Source: Bolinopsis microptera (lineage: Eukaryota > Ctenophora > Tentaculata > Lobata > Bolinopsidae). From it: a stretch of DNA of 60,000 nucleotides. The notes under the pieces are model-generated. The model was not told where the DNA came from, did not search any database, and saw only the letters and a list, made by a program, of their open reading frames with translations. Below, in pieces: positions 24,241 through 36,353 of this stretch. The position numbers were made by a program, and so were the translations under genes. Position 1 is the stretch's first letter. The number at the start of each line of letters is the position of its first letter. The stretch lies in contig NC_087072.1 in the NCBI RefSeq assembly GCF_026151205.1, forward strand, positions 5,940,084 through 6,000,083, written 5' to 3'.

Positions 24241-26009
24241 AGTATCATCACGAACACAGCCTTAGATTTTGCAGGGTCCAGGAGCAGGGGCTCTTCACTG
24301 TGGGGTCCAGGGCCAGGGACAGGGCCAGGGACAGGGCCTCACAACTGCAACTGACATTGGGAACTTCTCCAAAGTCATCTCAAATTTGTTAGGAAATTAG
24401 AAAATGCATCTTATTGTGAAAACCGAAATTTGTCTTACAAACGATACAAAACTTTATCGTGATATTTTGATAAGTTTTTACTAAGTCAGGATATTTCATC
24501 GAGATTATTGTGTCAGTGACTATGACCAATGTGACACATTATGACATTTTTGATTTACTATTTAATTAATCAAAATTTTGTGATAAACATCAATGTTTCA
24601 ATGTTTCAAGACATACATGTATATTATATACATGTATATCAACAATGTATATCAATAATGTCGTCAGTAATGTTTCATATAGAATTTAATTGACTTTGAT
24701 AATAAATATGATTTTAAATTGAATCAACAAATATTTTCGGAAGCAGAAGCTGATAAGAAACAGTCAGCAGATTGGGCCGTTTATTGGGTCATGAGATTTA
24801 GCCGTACTGTCCACTTTTTGGGCAAGCTCCGTATTACTGAACTTACAGTTCGCTATTGTAGTGTCCTCTAGCGTAGTGTCCTCTAGCGTAGGCCGTAGTG
24901 TCTCTTTCCTTGTCAGTATTATCCAGTCCCAGTAGCCGGGAAAGTAGAGGGAGGATTATTTCTCCTCCCTTCATCCCATTGCTTGAAGATTATACTTCAG
25001 TTCACTTACAGAAACACATCCGTGTTAAGGATTCAGAATTAAAACTGTGAATTTGTATATATAACTTGTCTAATAACTTACAATCACTTTACTTACCATG
25101 TCTACAGTTGTAAACCGATTACGGTAAGTACAATTGAAAACTCAATAGCATGTCCGATTCATTCATTCATTCTCGTTTTAAAAAGATAAACGTGACTTAT
25201 AAAAACATTCTGTAAATTTTATCGACTGGCGACGTGCAGCTTCAACCAGCTTATCCTACGTTTTTGTTTTTTACATGTTATTGATTAACTATGCTTCTGT
25301 GTGGTCACCTATCGATTATAACTTAGCTGCTTCGTCAGTTCATTTGTCTTTGTTTCTGATCAAGATATATATCATTAACACGGTCAGAAATAATGACTCT
25401 TTACTGATTGAACTTAGATTACTTATATTATTGCGGAAGACGAGTAACGCATGTTTTGTAAAGCTCCTGTTACTATAAACTTTCCTGTTACTATAAACGT
25501 TTGTAACACTTTCATGTTTAAAGGTTTAAGCAACCCCCTCCAGATAGATTTTTCACATCACATTTTGTTTGCTTTACTCGATTTACAAATTTTGTTTATC
25601 ATTTTGAAGTTTCTTGACAAATAAATCATATGATACAGTTTTAATGCGAGAAAATGTTTAAAATAAGATTGATATATATTTTGAATTCTTCGATTACCAA
25701 GTAGATTTACTTCTTTCCCTATGAGAGATTTCCATTTTCCGATGTCATCCGGTTCAGTTAGAATCTTAGAAGTGCTGTAGTCCTGAAAATAGCAAGATTT
25801 TATCATAGCTTTAGTTATCTGCAGAAATGCGACCTTCACACTGTTTTAGAAGCAAAAATTCAAATAGGCCAGCTTTTGCCGTGGCCCAAAGATGTTTGGC
25901 CTTAGTACGTTTTTCCGGCCTTTCGAATCTGGCACTGATGCACTGATTGTTTCCTCTAAGGGCCAAAATAAAATAAGTTAGGACCTAGAAACTATCATTA
26001 TCAATTTAC
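24241..26009. other. Intergenic, low-complexity repeats and a doubtful exon
   Basis: Contains GGGCCAGGGACA repeats (about 24305-24336), an ATACATGTAT hairpin (about 24614-24638), and a 15-bp tandem repeat TAGTGTCCTCTAGCG at 24859-24888. On the - strand, 25782-25698 is open between acceptor- and donor-like sites and could be an exon, but its entry phase (0) does not fit the preceding apple exon of copy B (phase 1). Confidence 0.4.
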
Positions 26010-29000
26010 CCAAGCAGTAAATGTTGACGCTTGTCCAACCGCCCACATTTCCTCTGCTAGCTCCAAGTCGCTTGTTGTGTGCCTCGCAACTCCTTGAAGA
26101 ACTGTTGTAGGACACAGACTCACAGTTGTCTTTGTTAGCACAGAACTGGATACAGAGATCAAGAGAAGCTGTTGATGTCGTATGGATGACTGATCCAGTG
26201 AACCTGACTCCACTCTTCGCACATCGACTGATTCCACCTCGGTTTGCACCTGTAAACATTTCGTCATATTATAACTATCGCGGATTTATAACATAAATTC
26301 TATCATTACGACAAGGAAAGAAATTAAAAGTTAGACTTTAAATCATGTTATTTCATTTCTATCGTTGATTCTTGGTTTGAGGTTGACAACTTACTTAGGC
26401 ACATCAAGGAGACGCTGACTGTATTGCTGTCTGAATTGACCCGGTCTCCGTTTCTTTTGTTTTTAGCGTAGCATGTCTTGGATTGTTTGTTGAACGAAGC
26501 TGCTACACAATTCTCCACAGTTTGGCAGAATGCTGCACACTCTTCGATATTACTTATTCCAGCCGAATTGACGATGTCTGCACCGGGATAATTGATGTTT
26601 TCTTGGACGCATTCTTTCCAGGTGTCGATTGTAGCAGATTCTGTCACTGAAACAGATATTATTGTAAATCATGTTATATTAAAAGTTTCTGGATAATTTA
26701 CATTTTCAGAGCTGTGCTACAATTGAATCAAGAAAAATCATAATATTAGCTGTTAAATCAGCAGTTTCAAAAACAAGAAACTTACATTGGCAATACATGT
26801 TGGCCGATATGAAGTTTTTCTGTGGATACAGCATATAGCCATTTCGTTTTGGTCCAAGAAGACACTTTCGTGATGTTATTCTATTGCCATTTTTAATGTT
26901 TTCGACACTGGCACTGGAACAGCCGTCAGTATCGGCGCATTTAGCTAGACAGTCAGCCTCCGAGTTGACATATAGCGTATTTAATAGACTGTCAGATTGG
27001 TCCCAAATCTGAAATCCATCCAAGAAGCACTTTGATTTCTGCAGGACTGAAAACACACGGAATCAGTATCGTCATTATTCATTAAATGAATCAATTAGTG
27101 ATTGCAACTTAAGAGAGTATAATATATTATATAACTTTAAATTTGTGGCGTAGTCTAATGCTAACGTTGAATCTTTCAAAATTACATATTATGAAAAATT
27201 GGCAGATACCCGAAATTACCAATACAAAAGATTTTTTTAAATGTATCGGTTGTCACATAGATTTTACCATTCGATTTTTGCTGAACTCCCACGAAATCCA
27301 GAGAAATCCTCTCCCCCATGTCATCTATCTGACTCAGGCCTCCTGATTTTGCGGAGGTGAATTTGTTCTCCGCGGCATTCATTGTGGAGACAAGCTGGTT
27401 CTTCTGTAGGTCTGCATTGTCGAGTTTTTGTTTGGAGAAGACTCAAACTGGTTGATATTATCTCGTAGATTGTCGATAGGAGAACCGGTATTTGTGGTGG
27501 TTACAGTAACTTGACTGGAGTAGTCAGATCCCAGCAGTCGGCCATCATACCTTACCTGTTAAATAATGCTTGTAAATCCCAACATTTCCTGATCAATTAT
27601 TCTCTCTTTCTTATTGTTTTCAGCATGTGAAAATCTTATTATATAGATTATAGAATGATAGTGGCATGATGGGACTGAAGTATGCAATTTTAATACTTGT
27701 CATATCGCGTTTCTTTTTATTATATCAATGATATTTACCAAAAGTTTAACTTGCACTCCATATAAGGTTCCTGTCTCCAAACTAGCAATGTCTATCTCGG
27801 TGTTTTCTTGATTCTGTAGAGTAAGAGGTAATTTTAATATTAATAATATGTTAATACGATAGTTATTCAAAAGCTGACAAATTGAATTGGTTGTTGTTCT
27901 CTGCTAAACGTTTGTACGTTAAAATAGCATCATGATAAGATATATTGAAAATATTAATAAACCAAGTTCCATTTACCTGAAGACGCTGCATGTAGTAGAC
28001 TTCAGTTCCACTAACAACCTGATTGTTGTTAATCTTGTAGTACTTGATCGAGAGCAGTTCTTTTGTCACTCCTGCCGGTACGCTGACGTCTCCAACCTTC
28101 ACTTGGAATCGCACTCTGTTGTCTTGGATCTGACCTGGAACTGGAGCTGCAGGAGCGGCCGGTGCTGTTGTGACTGTTAAAACTGCAGTGTCACCTTCGT
28201 TACCATTAACTGTTGAAAACACTCCTATTGTGTACAAAGTTCCTGCCCTTTTTCCGTTAAACTGATACACTTTAAATCCCAGATCAGCTGCACTCACCGT
28301 TGCACTTATACCTAAACTGTTTCCTTCGTTAATCAGTACAGTATAGGTGATGTCTCTGTCTTTAAGATGTGGTGCGATCAATGCAGGCGTTGCCCATGAG
28401 ATTCTAATAGTATTTGAAGTAATTGGGCTGGCTAGAAGAGCAACAGGAGCAGAGGATGGCCGAGTTCTGCAATCTTCCGACTGTGAGTATTCGCTGAATC
28501 CGTGACCGTTCTGAACAACATATCTGTAACTGACTTTGTAATTCTCGTCAGAATGAAGATTTGTTACCCTAGCAGACGTTCCTTTTTCCAGTACTTGTTT
28601 TGATTTGTGATTGTGGACATAGCTTTCCAGCGTAACTTCAATTCCTGTGACATCCTCATCTTTGTTATCTTCTACCCTGAGAGTCAACCCATCAGAATGT
28701 GTCTCTTCACAAGCCACCGCATGGGGTGGTTTTTGCGGTATCTGGAAGTCCTTGGTTACTTCCTTGCCATTCTCATATAAATACATCTGGTAATTTTGTT
28801 CATTGTTAAGTGAACCCAACTTCAGCATGTAGCACCTCTTCTGGCCTGTGGTCTTCACATTAGCCTCCACATAGGTTTCGAATCGTTTCCTTGCTTGTCC
28901 GACATTTAAAACTGTACTTGTTCTCTCGAACCATGCTGTTGGCTCTGACCATGTATCTTTCGTGTCAATGAATTTCTGGGCAACTCCACTCTCTGGTAGG

Positions 29001-30485
29001 AGATTCATCTCAAAGATGGTGCCATAATCCTGTTTGAAAACACATTGGTTGTCTGTGGCACTAACTGGATCAGACAAAAGCATGTCTGGGTTCTTCAGGG
29101 CTCCTTTGACAATATTTAGGATGGTATCGATTTCACGATATCTGTAAGTGAGGAAATCATCAGATCGTGACTTAACGAACGCAGAGTCTTCAAAATCAGT
29201 AAGAATATTTCTTAACTCACGCTCATCGACCATGCTTGCTTTAATAAGCGGAAGCAACTTTGCTACTCTGGATGCCATACTCGCATAGAAAGCCTCGATT
29301 CCATTTTTGAAGACAAGTAGCTGCTCCCTGATTGCCGAGTATCTAATGGCTGGATCTGTTCCTAGCAAGTAGTTTAGCTTCTCTCTGTTGTCAGTCAGAT
29401 CATCAAGGTATTTTATAGTCTTGGACACTAAATCCTCCGTTATACCCTGGATCACTGCTGCAGTTCCATCATCACACACTTCATTGAGGGGAGTCAATGA
29501 GTATTTGATTGGACTACTATACGCCAGTACTTTGCGTCCATCTTCCTTTTGTTCGAGAACTGTATTAAATGTGTCAATGGCCTGAAACCAAGTTCTAGGA
29601 ACTTTTTCTAGGATGGCATCACCGTAGAACTTAACCCTCATTTTGTCATCATTATGGTACTCTTGGTCATGCAGACCTATCGCCACACTGCCCTTAATGA
29701 CTAGGTCCGGAATCAAATCAATTTGGGCTTCTAATGAACCTTTAAGTGTCATCCAAATTTTCACCAACTGCTGCATCTTTTTCGAAAACCATGTAAGATC
29801 TTTGTCCATAGATTATTCTTGACACAAAATGAGTGGGTCCAGTGTTTCGGCCGATAAGATTGCAGTAGTCATAGTCTATAGATGCACCATCCTTATCTAA
29901 CTCCAAAACGTCACCTTCGATCTCTTTCTTCAGGACAACTCGTGCTCTTTGAGAACTTTTGATTTCGTCCTTCATGTACTCAGCGCTGCCCTTAACACTG
30001 ATCAGACCGGACATAAGTTCCAGTTCCAATTCTGCCCCGAGCCCAAACTTGGCTCTGGAACTCCTTGTGTTGGCCACAGCATCTATTTCTTGAACTTCCC
30101 TCAGAGATCCCTCTATCCTGCTCACGTATTCGTCCAATGTGTCCTTGCTGTAAAGTTCGTAACCATGGTACATTTGGCTGGTCCTCTGGCTGTACAGTGT
30201 CCCTATCTTTATAGCCTGTCCCAGAGATACCTGGTCAACGATTGGCTGTACCAGCTCACTTTGTCCTCTTTTCAGCAGATTTTGTGTGCACGTGACTTCC
30301 TTTCTATCGTAGATCATGCCATCCTCACAGGTTACGAGCTCTGCGTATTTATCCCCGCTCCTGCAGTTGTAGTATTGGTGCTCTGACGGTCCTGCAAATC
30401 CCCGCACTCCCTGAGGACATCGCTCAGTGCTTGTTGCAGAATATCCACCCACCACCAGATACACCAGTCCTAACAATCTAAGCAT
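26010..30485 (-). pseudogene. SNTX/MACPF-like protein with FN3 and apple domains, copy B, with frameshifts
   Basis: Same exon plan as copy A: 30485-27977, 27813-27739, 27555-27268, 27046-26786, 26646-26395 and 26249-26010. It has a signal peptide, a Cys-rich chitin-binding-like segment, the SNTX-type core (LGQAIKIGTLYS, GPTHFVSRI, VKFYGD), FN3 repeats, a helical linker and three phase 1-1 apple exons. Two breaks are visible. In exon 1 the frame changes between about 29742 and 29809, just after GQRSYMVFEKD. The linker exon is one base shorter than in copy A (288 against 289), with the frame lost near 27438-27442. Either it is a pseudogene or the assembly has two indel errors. The SNTX core is only moderately similar to copy A, but the last FN3 segment and all apple exons are nearly identical to it, introns included. 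Confidence 0.75.
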
Positions 30486-31036
30486 TCCTTTTCGTTTTAA
30501 GGATCTTTACTTGCACTAAATAATAAAGCAAAAATAGTAATGATTGTTTTGAATTAATGAAAAATTACCGAAGGACAGGGAGAGAGAATCTTATGTTTTA
30601 CAGTACATTATTTGAAGATTTGCAATATAGATTTATTCAAGAAAATTTCGGATTTTTCTGAATAGACTCAGTGATGACAATGATCTAAGGACGAAACATT
30701 GTCATCACTGAGTCTATTCAGAAAAAATCAGAAATCTTCTTGAAAGAATCATCAAATGAGACTCAATAGCACTACACGACTTAATCAGAATATAGATTTA
30801 AAGATTCAGAAAGTTAACAACTGAAGTAGAAAGATTAGATTACAGAGCTGAGTGGCAAAGAATTATTATATCACGTCAGGTGCTTATGTACAGTAGCAAT
30901 GAATTCCTAGCCTTTCTTTATACCTTTATCAGCAACGGTTGAAAAGGAAAAATACTGAGCGGGAGCATTCGTAGGTGCGCATAAAAAACTTGTCAAATAG
31001 TGCGGACGGCATAAATTTATAAAATATGATACACAT
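30486..31036. other. Upstream flank of SNTX-like copy B
   Basis: Probable promoter side of copy B. Apart from the inverted repeat at 30636-30744 I see no feature; no coding sequence. Confidence 0.45.
30636..30744. repeat. Inverted repeat upstream of SNTX-like copy B
   Basis: Arms 30636-30682 and 30697-30744 are near-perfect reverse complements, about 47 bp with a 14-base loop, with a few mismatches in the outer half. Confidence 0.9.
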
Positions 31037-31203
31037 GCACACTGCACACTGCACACTGCACACTGCACACTGCACACTACACACTGCACACTGCACACTG
31101 CACACTGCACACTGCACACTGCACACTGCACACTGCACACTGCACACTGCACACTGCACACTGCACACTGCACACGGCACACTGCACACTGCACACGCAC
31201 ACT
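31037..31203. repeat. GCACACT minisatellite
   Basis: About 23 tandem copies of the 7-mer GCACACT with rare variants (CACACTA, CACACGG). Because 7 is not a multiple of 3, all frames on the - strand stay open and give a spurious repeat protein (CAVCSVQ-like). A run of eleven or more G follows at about 31223. Confidence 0.95.
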
Positions 31204-31980
31204 AGATGAAAATTGGAATAGTGGGGGGGGGGGGCTCAGTCACCTCCCCTGATAAATCTCCCTGAACAAAGTAAGGGCAAATCACAAAAAATAGGTCAGT
31301 CTTCGGTCCGTGGTGCGAAACCCAGTAAATAAGTCAAGATAGAAAAGAGAATACTTGTGAATTGTACCGAAGATTGATAGTTGGCTTTTAAATACAATAA
31401 GATGAATTTGCACAGCAGATGTTATGATAAAAGTAGATGACACGAAATGTCTCTCTTTGCCTCCGCACAATCTCTATCTTTGTTTCTCACTTGACGATCC
31501 AGTTTGTGATCTGTCAGAATTCTCACCTTTTTGTCACATCTTTTGTCCTATTCTCCGCCAAGAGTCCAGGTAGGCACCACCTGGCGTATAGTTATTATCG
31601 CTTTGACGTGTAACACCTCCCCAGCGCGCTGTTACATTGTTACAATTCTTGTCAGATTTGTTCGATGGAGTTGAACAGTAAACCAGATGGTAGTTATTAC
31701 TAAGTGATACAGTACTGAATAGTGAACAACTGAATAGTGAACTACTGGTAAACTAAATATAATATATATATATATATATCGAGATTCAAGTAATGCTGAT
31801 ATATCATATTAGTTCATACTATGTAAAAGGTTAAAGTATGTTCGTTGGATTTTAATACATACATTGCACAGTGTCAACTGCCAAGTGGCCACAAGTCAAT
31901 TGTAAAGCAACCAATCAGGCATTTTGAACAAACTGTAATTTCAGCACTTATTAACGCTTTAATTATTTGCTATAAATTCT
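31204..31980. other. Intergenic, no gene recognised
   Basis: Includes a poly-G tract (about 31223-31234) and a short TA microsatellite (about 31762-31778). No coding evidence. Confidence 0.5.
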
Positions 31981-32261
31981 GATATTTTTATGGAAGGGAG
32001 ACGGGGTAGACCATGTTTAATCTTATTAGATGTTATTAGAAAAGACTTGACTAGTAGAAATCTTGATATTAGACTTAAGAATTTGACTGATTTCGAAGAC
32101 CTTAGATTTTTAGCTTTAGATAGGGAGGAGTGGAAGAAGTTAGAAGATGGTTCATGTTTTTGTTTTCTTTTTTATGCGTTTTGATATCTATAAGGTGCCT
32201 AGGATGCTCTTTTAAAGAGATATTTCGTACTTTGAAAGATTTACTACTACTACTACTATTA
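31981..32261 (+). mobile_element. 3' end of a LINE (endonuclease/RT C-terminal tail)
   Basis: The frame 31990-32184 encodes GRRGRPCLILLDVIRKDLTS...LALDREEWKKL, the conserved C-terminal tail of RTE-like and related LINE proteins (GRP..W.D....DL......A.DR..W). It is followed by a short UTR and a TAC microsatellite at about 32241-32259, a typical LINE terminus. The element is heavily 5' truncated. Confidence 0.65.
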
Positions 32262-33170
32262 ACGCTTTACTCAAATTTATAAAACTTTCTAAATGCTGTT
32301 TAGTTGATACCTGTCAAGTTTCAGAGTGATGTAACATTGTTGCAAAAATCTGGGAATGAAGTTGACAGAATTAGTATTCCCGTGAAATTACGTTTGATTC
32401 CTCTCCTCTTTTATAAAACATCATAAAAATCGATTTTCATGATCGACGATTATCATTGTTATATTGTATCGGGACCCCAGATATGGAAAAAAGGTCAATA
32501 ACTCAAAAAGATTATTTTATCCCCTTTTTATTATAAAACGACGACGATGAGATGAACTGCTTCATCAAGATTTCACCTTTTTCTTCCCTGAAGCACCACA
32601 GTTTGACTCTTTCAATTTACTGATGTGAATTTTTTTTTTCTACTGTTATAGGTATCCCACTTTAGGTTATTTTATATTTAATTGGTAACGATAACTTTAT
32701 TGTTTATGAAGTTTCAGAGTGGATATTTTTATATATTATATTGTTATCTTCTACTGCTACAGGATCCAGCAGTTCTTACCAGTTTCATTTTAGATCGAAT
32801 AATTTGATTTTTACAAAGATATCAATATATTTTATAAAATTACAATAAAATATTTCATTTATAAACGGGATCAATAGAAATTTACCCAAGAAAACATTTC
32901 AAACATTTTACATTTTATTTACATCAAGATAATTTTTAAAACCATGAGACCACCATAGTCCATAATATGATACAAATTATTAAACAGACAAAAAATAATT
33001 TTTAAAACGCATATAAAATAATTTCAAAACATTTAGGCCAAGTTTCTAGTTCTCTTATCTCTCTCATCGTAAAGAAAATTCTCTATAATTGAATTAAACT
33101 CAAGTCATTAAAGTTATGAACCACTCAGTTTAAGTCCTGTTAATAGAGTTAGTTTTAAGGTAAAATCAGT
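32262..33170. other. Intergenic, downstream of the SOUL gene
   Basis: AT-rich; 3' UTR of the - strand SOUL gene is expected near the right end. No other gene seen. Confidence 0.5.
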
Positions 33171-33989
33171 TTAAATCATAGATGCGTTGTCCACCAGAAT
33201 GAGCTCTCTGCGCTGTCTGCCATTAAAAGGGCTCGTGAATCCAGCTGTCATTCTCATATAAGGGTACGGTGTCAGGTTCTGCTTTGCTAGAGCTGTCTTG
33301 AGAAGGTCGAACTGCTTGAGATGTTCTGGATCGTGTCTGCTCCCACCATAGGCCCGTATGTAGATTGTAGCCTCGTCCCACTGCTCCACTCTCAGCTGCT
33401 CGTCTGTCGAGGCAGGAGGGTTGCTCTGGACGTCTGCAGGAATGTAGAAGCTCATTGTAGCTGACAGGATATTACCATCTTCGTCCATCCACCATTTCTT
33501 CATGACAGGAACCGCCATATCCATCTCAAGTCCACGGTCGTTCCTTGCTCCGCTCCTGTAACCATGAAGACGGAAGTAGGCCTCCCGATATCCGTCAGGT
33601 GATTTCAGGTCGATGTCAGTAACGGTCCAGTTGGCACGCAGAATGATTCTCTCCTCAAATCCGCATCCTGATGACTCGACTTTTTGGAACATCGGGCACT
33701 CGTAGGTTCCGCAAATCTCTTCAAGGGCCTTTGGTTTAGGACTCTTTCGGAAATTTCCCTGATCGTCAGGGTAATTTCCAAGATCGTTCGGGGAGCTTCC
33801 ATCAAAGTCTTGGGTGGCATCAAACTCGTTGTATCCCGGGTCATTTGTCTGGCATTCCTGGTAGCCCTCAGCTTCTTCCCAAGAGTAGTTGTCTTCCTCA
33901 ATCGTCTGGTAGGAATGTTTCGAATGTGCTCCACCAAGGTTGAGAAGTGCGACTGTCAGCAACCCTAAGACTTCATAGACTCTTGACAT
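33171..33989 (-). CDS. Secreted SOUL/heme-binding-domain protein, copy 1
   Basis: 272 residues in one coding exon. The start Met begins a signal peptide (MSRVYEVLGLLTVALLNLGGAHS), followed by an acidic, Tyr-rich linker (about 25-85) and a SOUL/HEBP domain. Conserved points are ICGTYECP and SGCGFEERI (Cys residues shared with copy 2), the YREAYFRLHGY strand, VPVMKKWW, FYIPADVQSNPPAST, and VEQWDEATIYIRAYGG, the last three being typical SOUL landmarks. SOUL proteins bind heme or related ligands; I infer an extracellular role here because of the signal peptide. TTTTCAG lies directly before CT-ATG on the - strand, so a 5' UTR intron probably ends two bases before the start codon, as in copy 2. Confidence 0.85.
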   Translation of the reverse strand: MSRVYEVLGLLTVALLNLGGAHSKHSYQTIEEDNYSWEEAEGYQECQTNDPGYNEFDATQDFDGSSPNDLGNYPDDQGNFRKSPKPKALEEICGTYECPMFQKVESSGCGFEERIILRANWTVTDIDLKSPDGYREAYFRLHGYRSGARNDRGLEMDMAVPVMKKWWMDEDGNILSATMSFYIPADVQSNPPASTDEQLRVEQWDEATIYIRAYGGSRHDPEHLKQFDLLKTALAKQNLTPYPYMRMTAGFTSPFNGRQRRELILVDNASMI

Positions 33990-34430
33990 AGCTGAAAATA
34001 TATGAGGGTAAAATTAATAAGGTTCAATCAATTTGAATATAATGTTTCATTTCAAATTCAATTGATCTAGATGCAGTAAAATGTTAATTGTACATCTTTT
34101 AGTAGAATTTGAGGCAAATAACCATAATTATTTTGGATTAGTAACTGAGTGTACACAATAAATAAGACCTGGTTTATAAATGCTGCAATGTGATGAAAAA
34201 TATATAATCACAGATGTACACAGTACATCAATCACAAAAAAATAAATAACATTATACCCTTCCCTCGTCGAAGGTAATCAATTAAAATTTTTCGACCTTG
34301 AAGTATTAAGACGTATTTTAAAACGTACCCAATTTCAAAGAGAAATAATTTAGAATTTGAATTGAAATGTCACCGTTAATATAATTTGATCATTCAAATT
34401 TTATCACAAAGTTTCCCGATGATCCAGTTA
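33990..34430. other. Intergenic between the two SOUL genes
   Basis: AT-rich. Expected to hold a 5' UTR exon and promoter of copy 1 and the 3' UTR of copy 2; neither can be placed exactly. Confidence 0.5.
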
Positions 34431-35261
34431 TCACGCACTAATGGAGTCGTTGTCAACCAGCATTGCTTCTAGACGCTGTCTGCCGTATCTGTAGTAGGTG
34501 TACCCAACCACAATCTTCATGTGAGGATATGGGACGATGTTCTGTTTGTCCAGTGCTAACTTGAGAAGGTCGAACTGCTGTTGGTATTCTGCATCATCCC
34601 TGTACCCACCATATGCTCGGACATAAACCTTCATCTCATCCCATTTCTCGATTCTTACCTCGTCGTATGTTGATGCTGGTGGGTTGCTCTGGTATTCTGA
34701 TGGAATGAGCATACCAATCTCTGCTCGCTCGACTTGTCCAAACTCGTCCAGGTAGTATTTCTTCAAGACTGGAAGCACGAAGCTCATCTTAAGTGCCTGA
34801 TCGTTGCTGTGTCCGCTTCTCACGCGATAGATGCGCTTGTAGGCTTCTCTAACTCCCAATTCTCGGGACAGGTCGATGTCTGCAACCATCCAGTAGGCAC
34901 TTGGTAAGATCCTCGTTGCAAATCCACATCCGGGTGAGTCCACTTCTTCAGCGTCCAGGCATTCGTAACTTTCGCAGATATCTGCCAATGGCTTGGGCTT
35001 GTGGCGGTTGAGAAGATGATGGAATCCATTGGCAGCGTTTGCGTTCCCGTCCCCTTCCACGTAGTTTTCATTGTAAGATGGGTCATTGAGGAAATCGTCG
35101 CATTCTTCATAGCCGTCAGCTTCTAGCCTGCTGTCAGGTTCAACGTCAACATGTCCTGCAACAACCTTTGTTTGTTTGTACTCCGCTCCCTTGTACCTGT
35201 GTGCCTCGCTAAGAGTTACGAGTACGACTGTAAACAGTCCTAAGACGAATAGTCTGGACAT
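34431..35261 (-). CDS. Secreted SOUL/heme-binding-domain protein, copy 2
   Basis: 276 residues. The open frame extends ten codons further upstream, but the Met at 35261 is preferred: it opens a signal peptide (MSRLFVLGLFTVVLVTLSEAH) that aligns with copy 1, and a TTTGCAG acceptor lies two bases before it, exactly as in copy 1. The layout is the same: acidic linker, ICESYEC, SPGCGFATRI, VREAYKRIYRV, VLPVLKKYY, IPSEYQSNPPAST, IEKWDEMKVYVRAYGG. It is a tandem duplicate of copy 1, clearly diverged but with conserved cysteines and linker composition. Function of this secreted SOUL subgroup is not known to me. Confidence 0.85.
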   Translation of the reverse strand: MSRLFVLGLFTVVLVTLSEAHRYKGAEYKQTKVVAGHVDVEPDSRLEADGYEECDDFLNDPSYNENYVEGDGNANAANGFHHLLNRHKPKPLADICESYECLDAEEVDSPGCGFATRILPSAYWMVADIDLSRELGVREAYKRIYRVRSGHSNDQALKMSFVLPVLKKYYLDEFGQVERAEIGMLIPSEYQSNPPASTYDEVRIEKWDEMKVYVRAYGGYRDDAEYQQQFDLLKLALDKQNIVPYPHMKIVVGYTYYRYGRQRLEAMLVDNDSISA

Positions 35262-35368
35262 AGCTGCAAATGTGGACGTGAGGTTAGACATATCTTTAAA
35301 AGATGAAACGTAAAATTGATTTACTGTGAATCGATGATTTTAGAAATAATGTCAAGATTATGGAATAT

Positions 35369-35683
35369 GGGACAGAGGGACAGAGGGACAGAGGGACAGA
35401 GGGACAGAGGGACAGAGGGACAGAGGGACAGAGGGACAGAGGGACAGAGGGACAGAGGGACAGAGGGACAGAGGGACAGAGGGACAGCGGGACAGAGGGA
35501 CAGAGGGACAGAGGGACAGAGGGACAGAGGGACAGAGGGCCAGAGGGACAGAGGGACAGAGGGACAGAGGGACAGAGGGACAGAGGCACAGAGGCACCGA
35601 CGCACAGAGGCACAGAGGCACAGAGGCACAGAGCAACTCAGGGACTCTGGAACTCAGGGACAGAGGGACAGAGGGACAGAGGG
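35369..35683. repeat. GGGACAGA minisatellite
   Basis: About 27 tandem copies of the 8-mer GGGACAGA (35369-35582), then degenerate GGCACAGA and related units to about 35683. It lies just upstream of SOUL copy 2. Every frame over it is open and spurious. Confidence 0.95.
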
Positions 35684-36353
35684 AGTGATACAAACAAGTT
35701 GAATTGCAACAAGCTCTATACTGCTCTTGCCACCGTTTGATCGATGTATTTGAAGACAAACTGAATTCTATTCGTGACTAGGGACGCGTTACAAAAAAAA
35801 TTGAAAGCAAAAGTAAGGTACTAATGGAATCAACGGAAATGGTCTCATTTCCTTATCGAAGCAAATTCAATTTAGAACCAATCATGTTTTTATTTCTCCG
35901 AGTTATAAACTGTGTCGGCAGCACAATCTGTTCAGACTCAAGATTGTGATAAGTTCTCTTGCAATTATATTTCTACCCCATCTAATATGATTAGTTTAAT
36001 ATTTTATCAGAATTTAACAGGAAGTATATCCCTGAACGAATGGTGTTGGCCAATGTTCATCCAAAATTATAATGGCAAATTACACCGGTCACTTTTTATC
36101 TTTTTGTTGTTGACTCTATTCCCTAATCACGTTAATTAACACACTTTAGCTGATAACAGCTGCAGACAAATTATCATGCTCCTGGACGGAAATTAACGAC
36201 AAACGATTATTAAGTTAAATCTTAATTCAATAAATTCTCGTTAAGTTTTTATCAAACCTTTATTTCAATTCTGCTCGATAAGATACTACGGAAAATTAGC
36301 CCCAAAATCACGTTTTAATAATAACATCCCGACATTAGGAATGACCAAGAGAG
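35684..36353. other. Intergenic between divergent SOUL and PP2D1-like genes
   Basis: AT-rich with no coding evidence; likely carries the promoter of the + strand gene. Confidence 0.45.

Noticed and set aside
25558-25839. Possible last exon of SNTX-like copy B on the - strand
   Set aside because: The open segment has splice-like ends (25782-25698), but its phase does not match the phase-1 end of the third apple exon and I see no homology.
29949-30386. 145-codon + strand frame opposite SNTX-like copy B
   Set aside because: It is the antisense shadow of a conserved coding exon and has no recognisable domain.
30907-31200. Cys/Val-rich repeat proteins on the - strand
   Set aside because: They are translations of the 7-bp GCACACT minisatellite in all frames, with no start context or homology.
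35296-35759. Several repeat proteins (RDRGTEGQ, PLSLCPSV) on both strands
   Set aside because: They are translations of the 8-bp GGGACAGA minisatellite.
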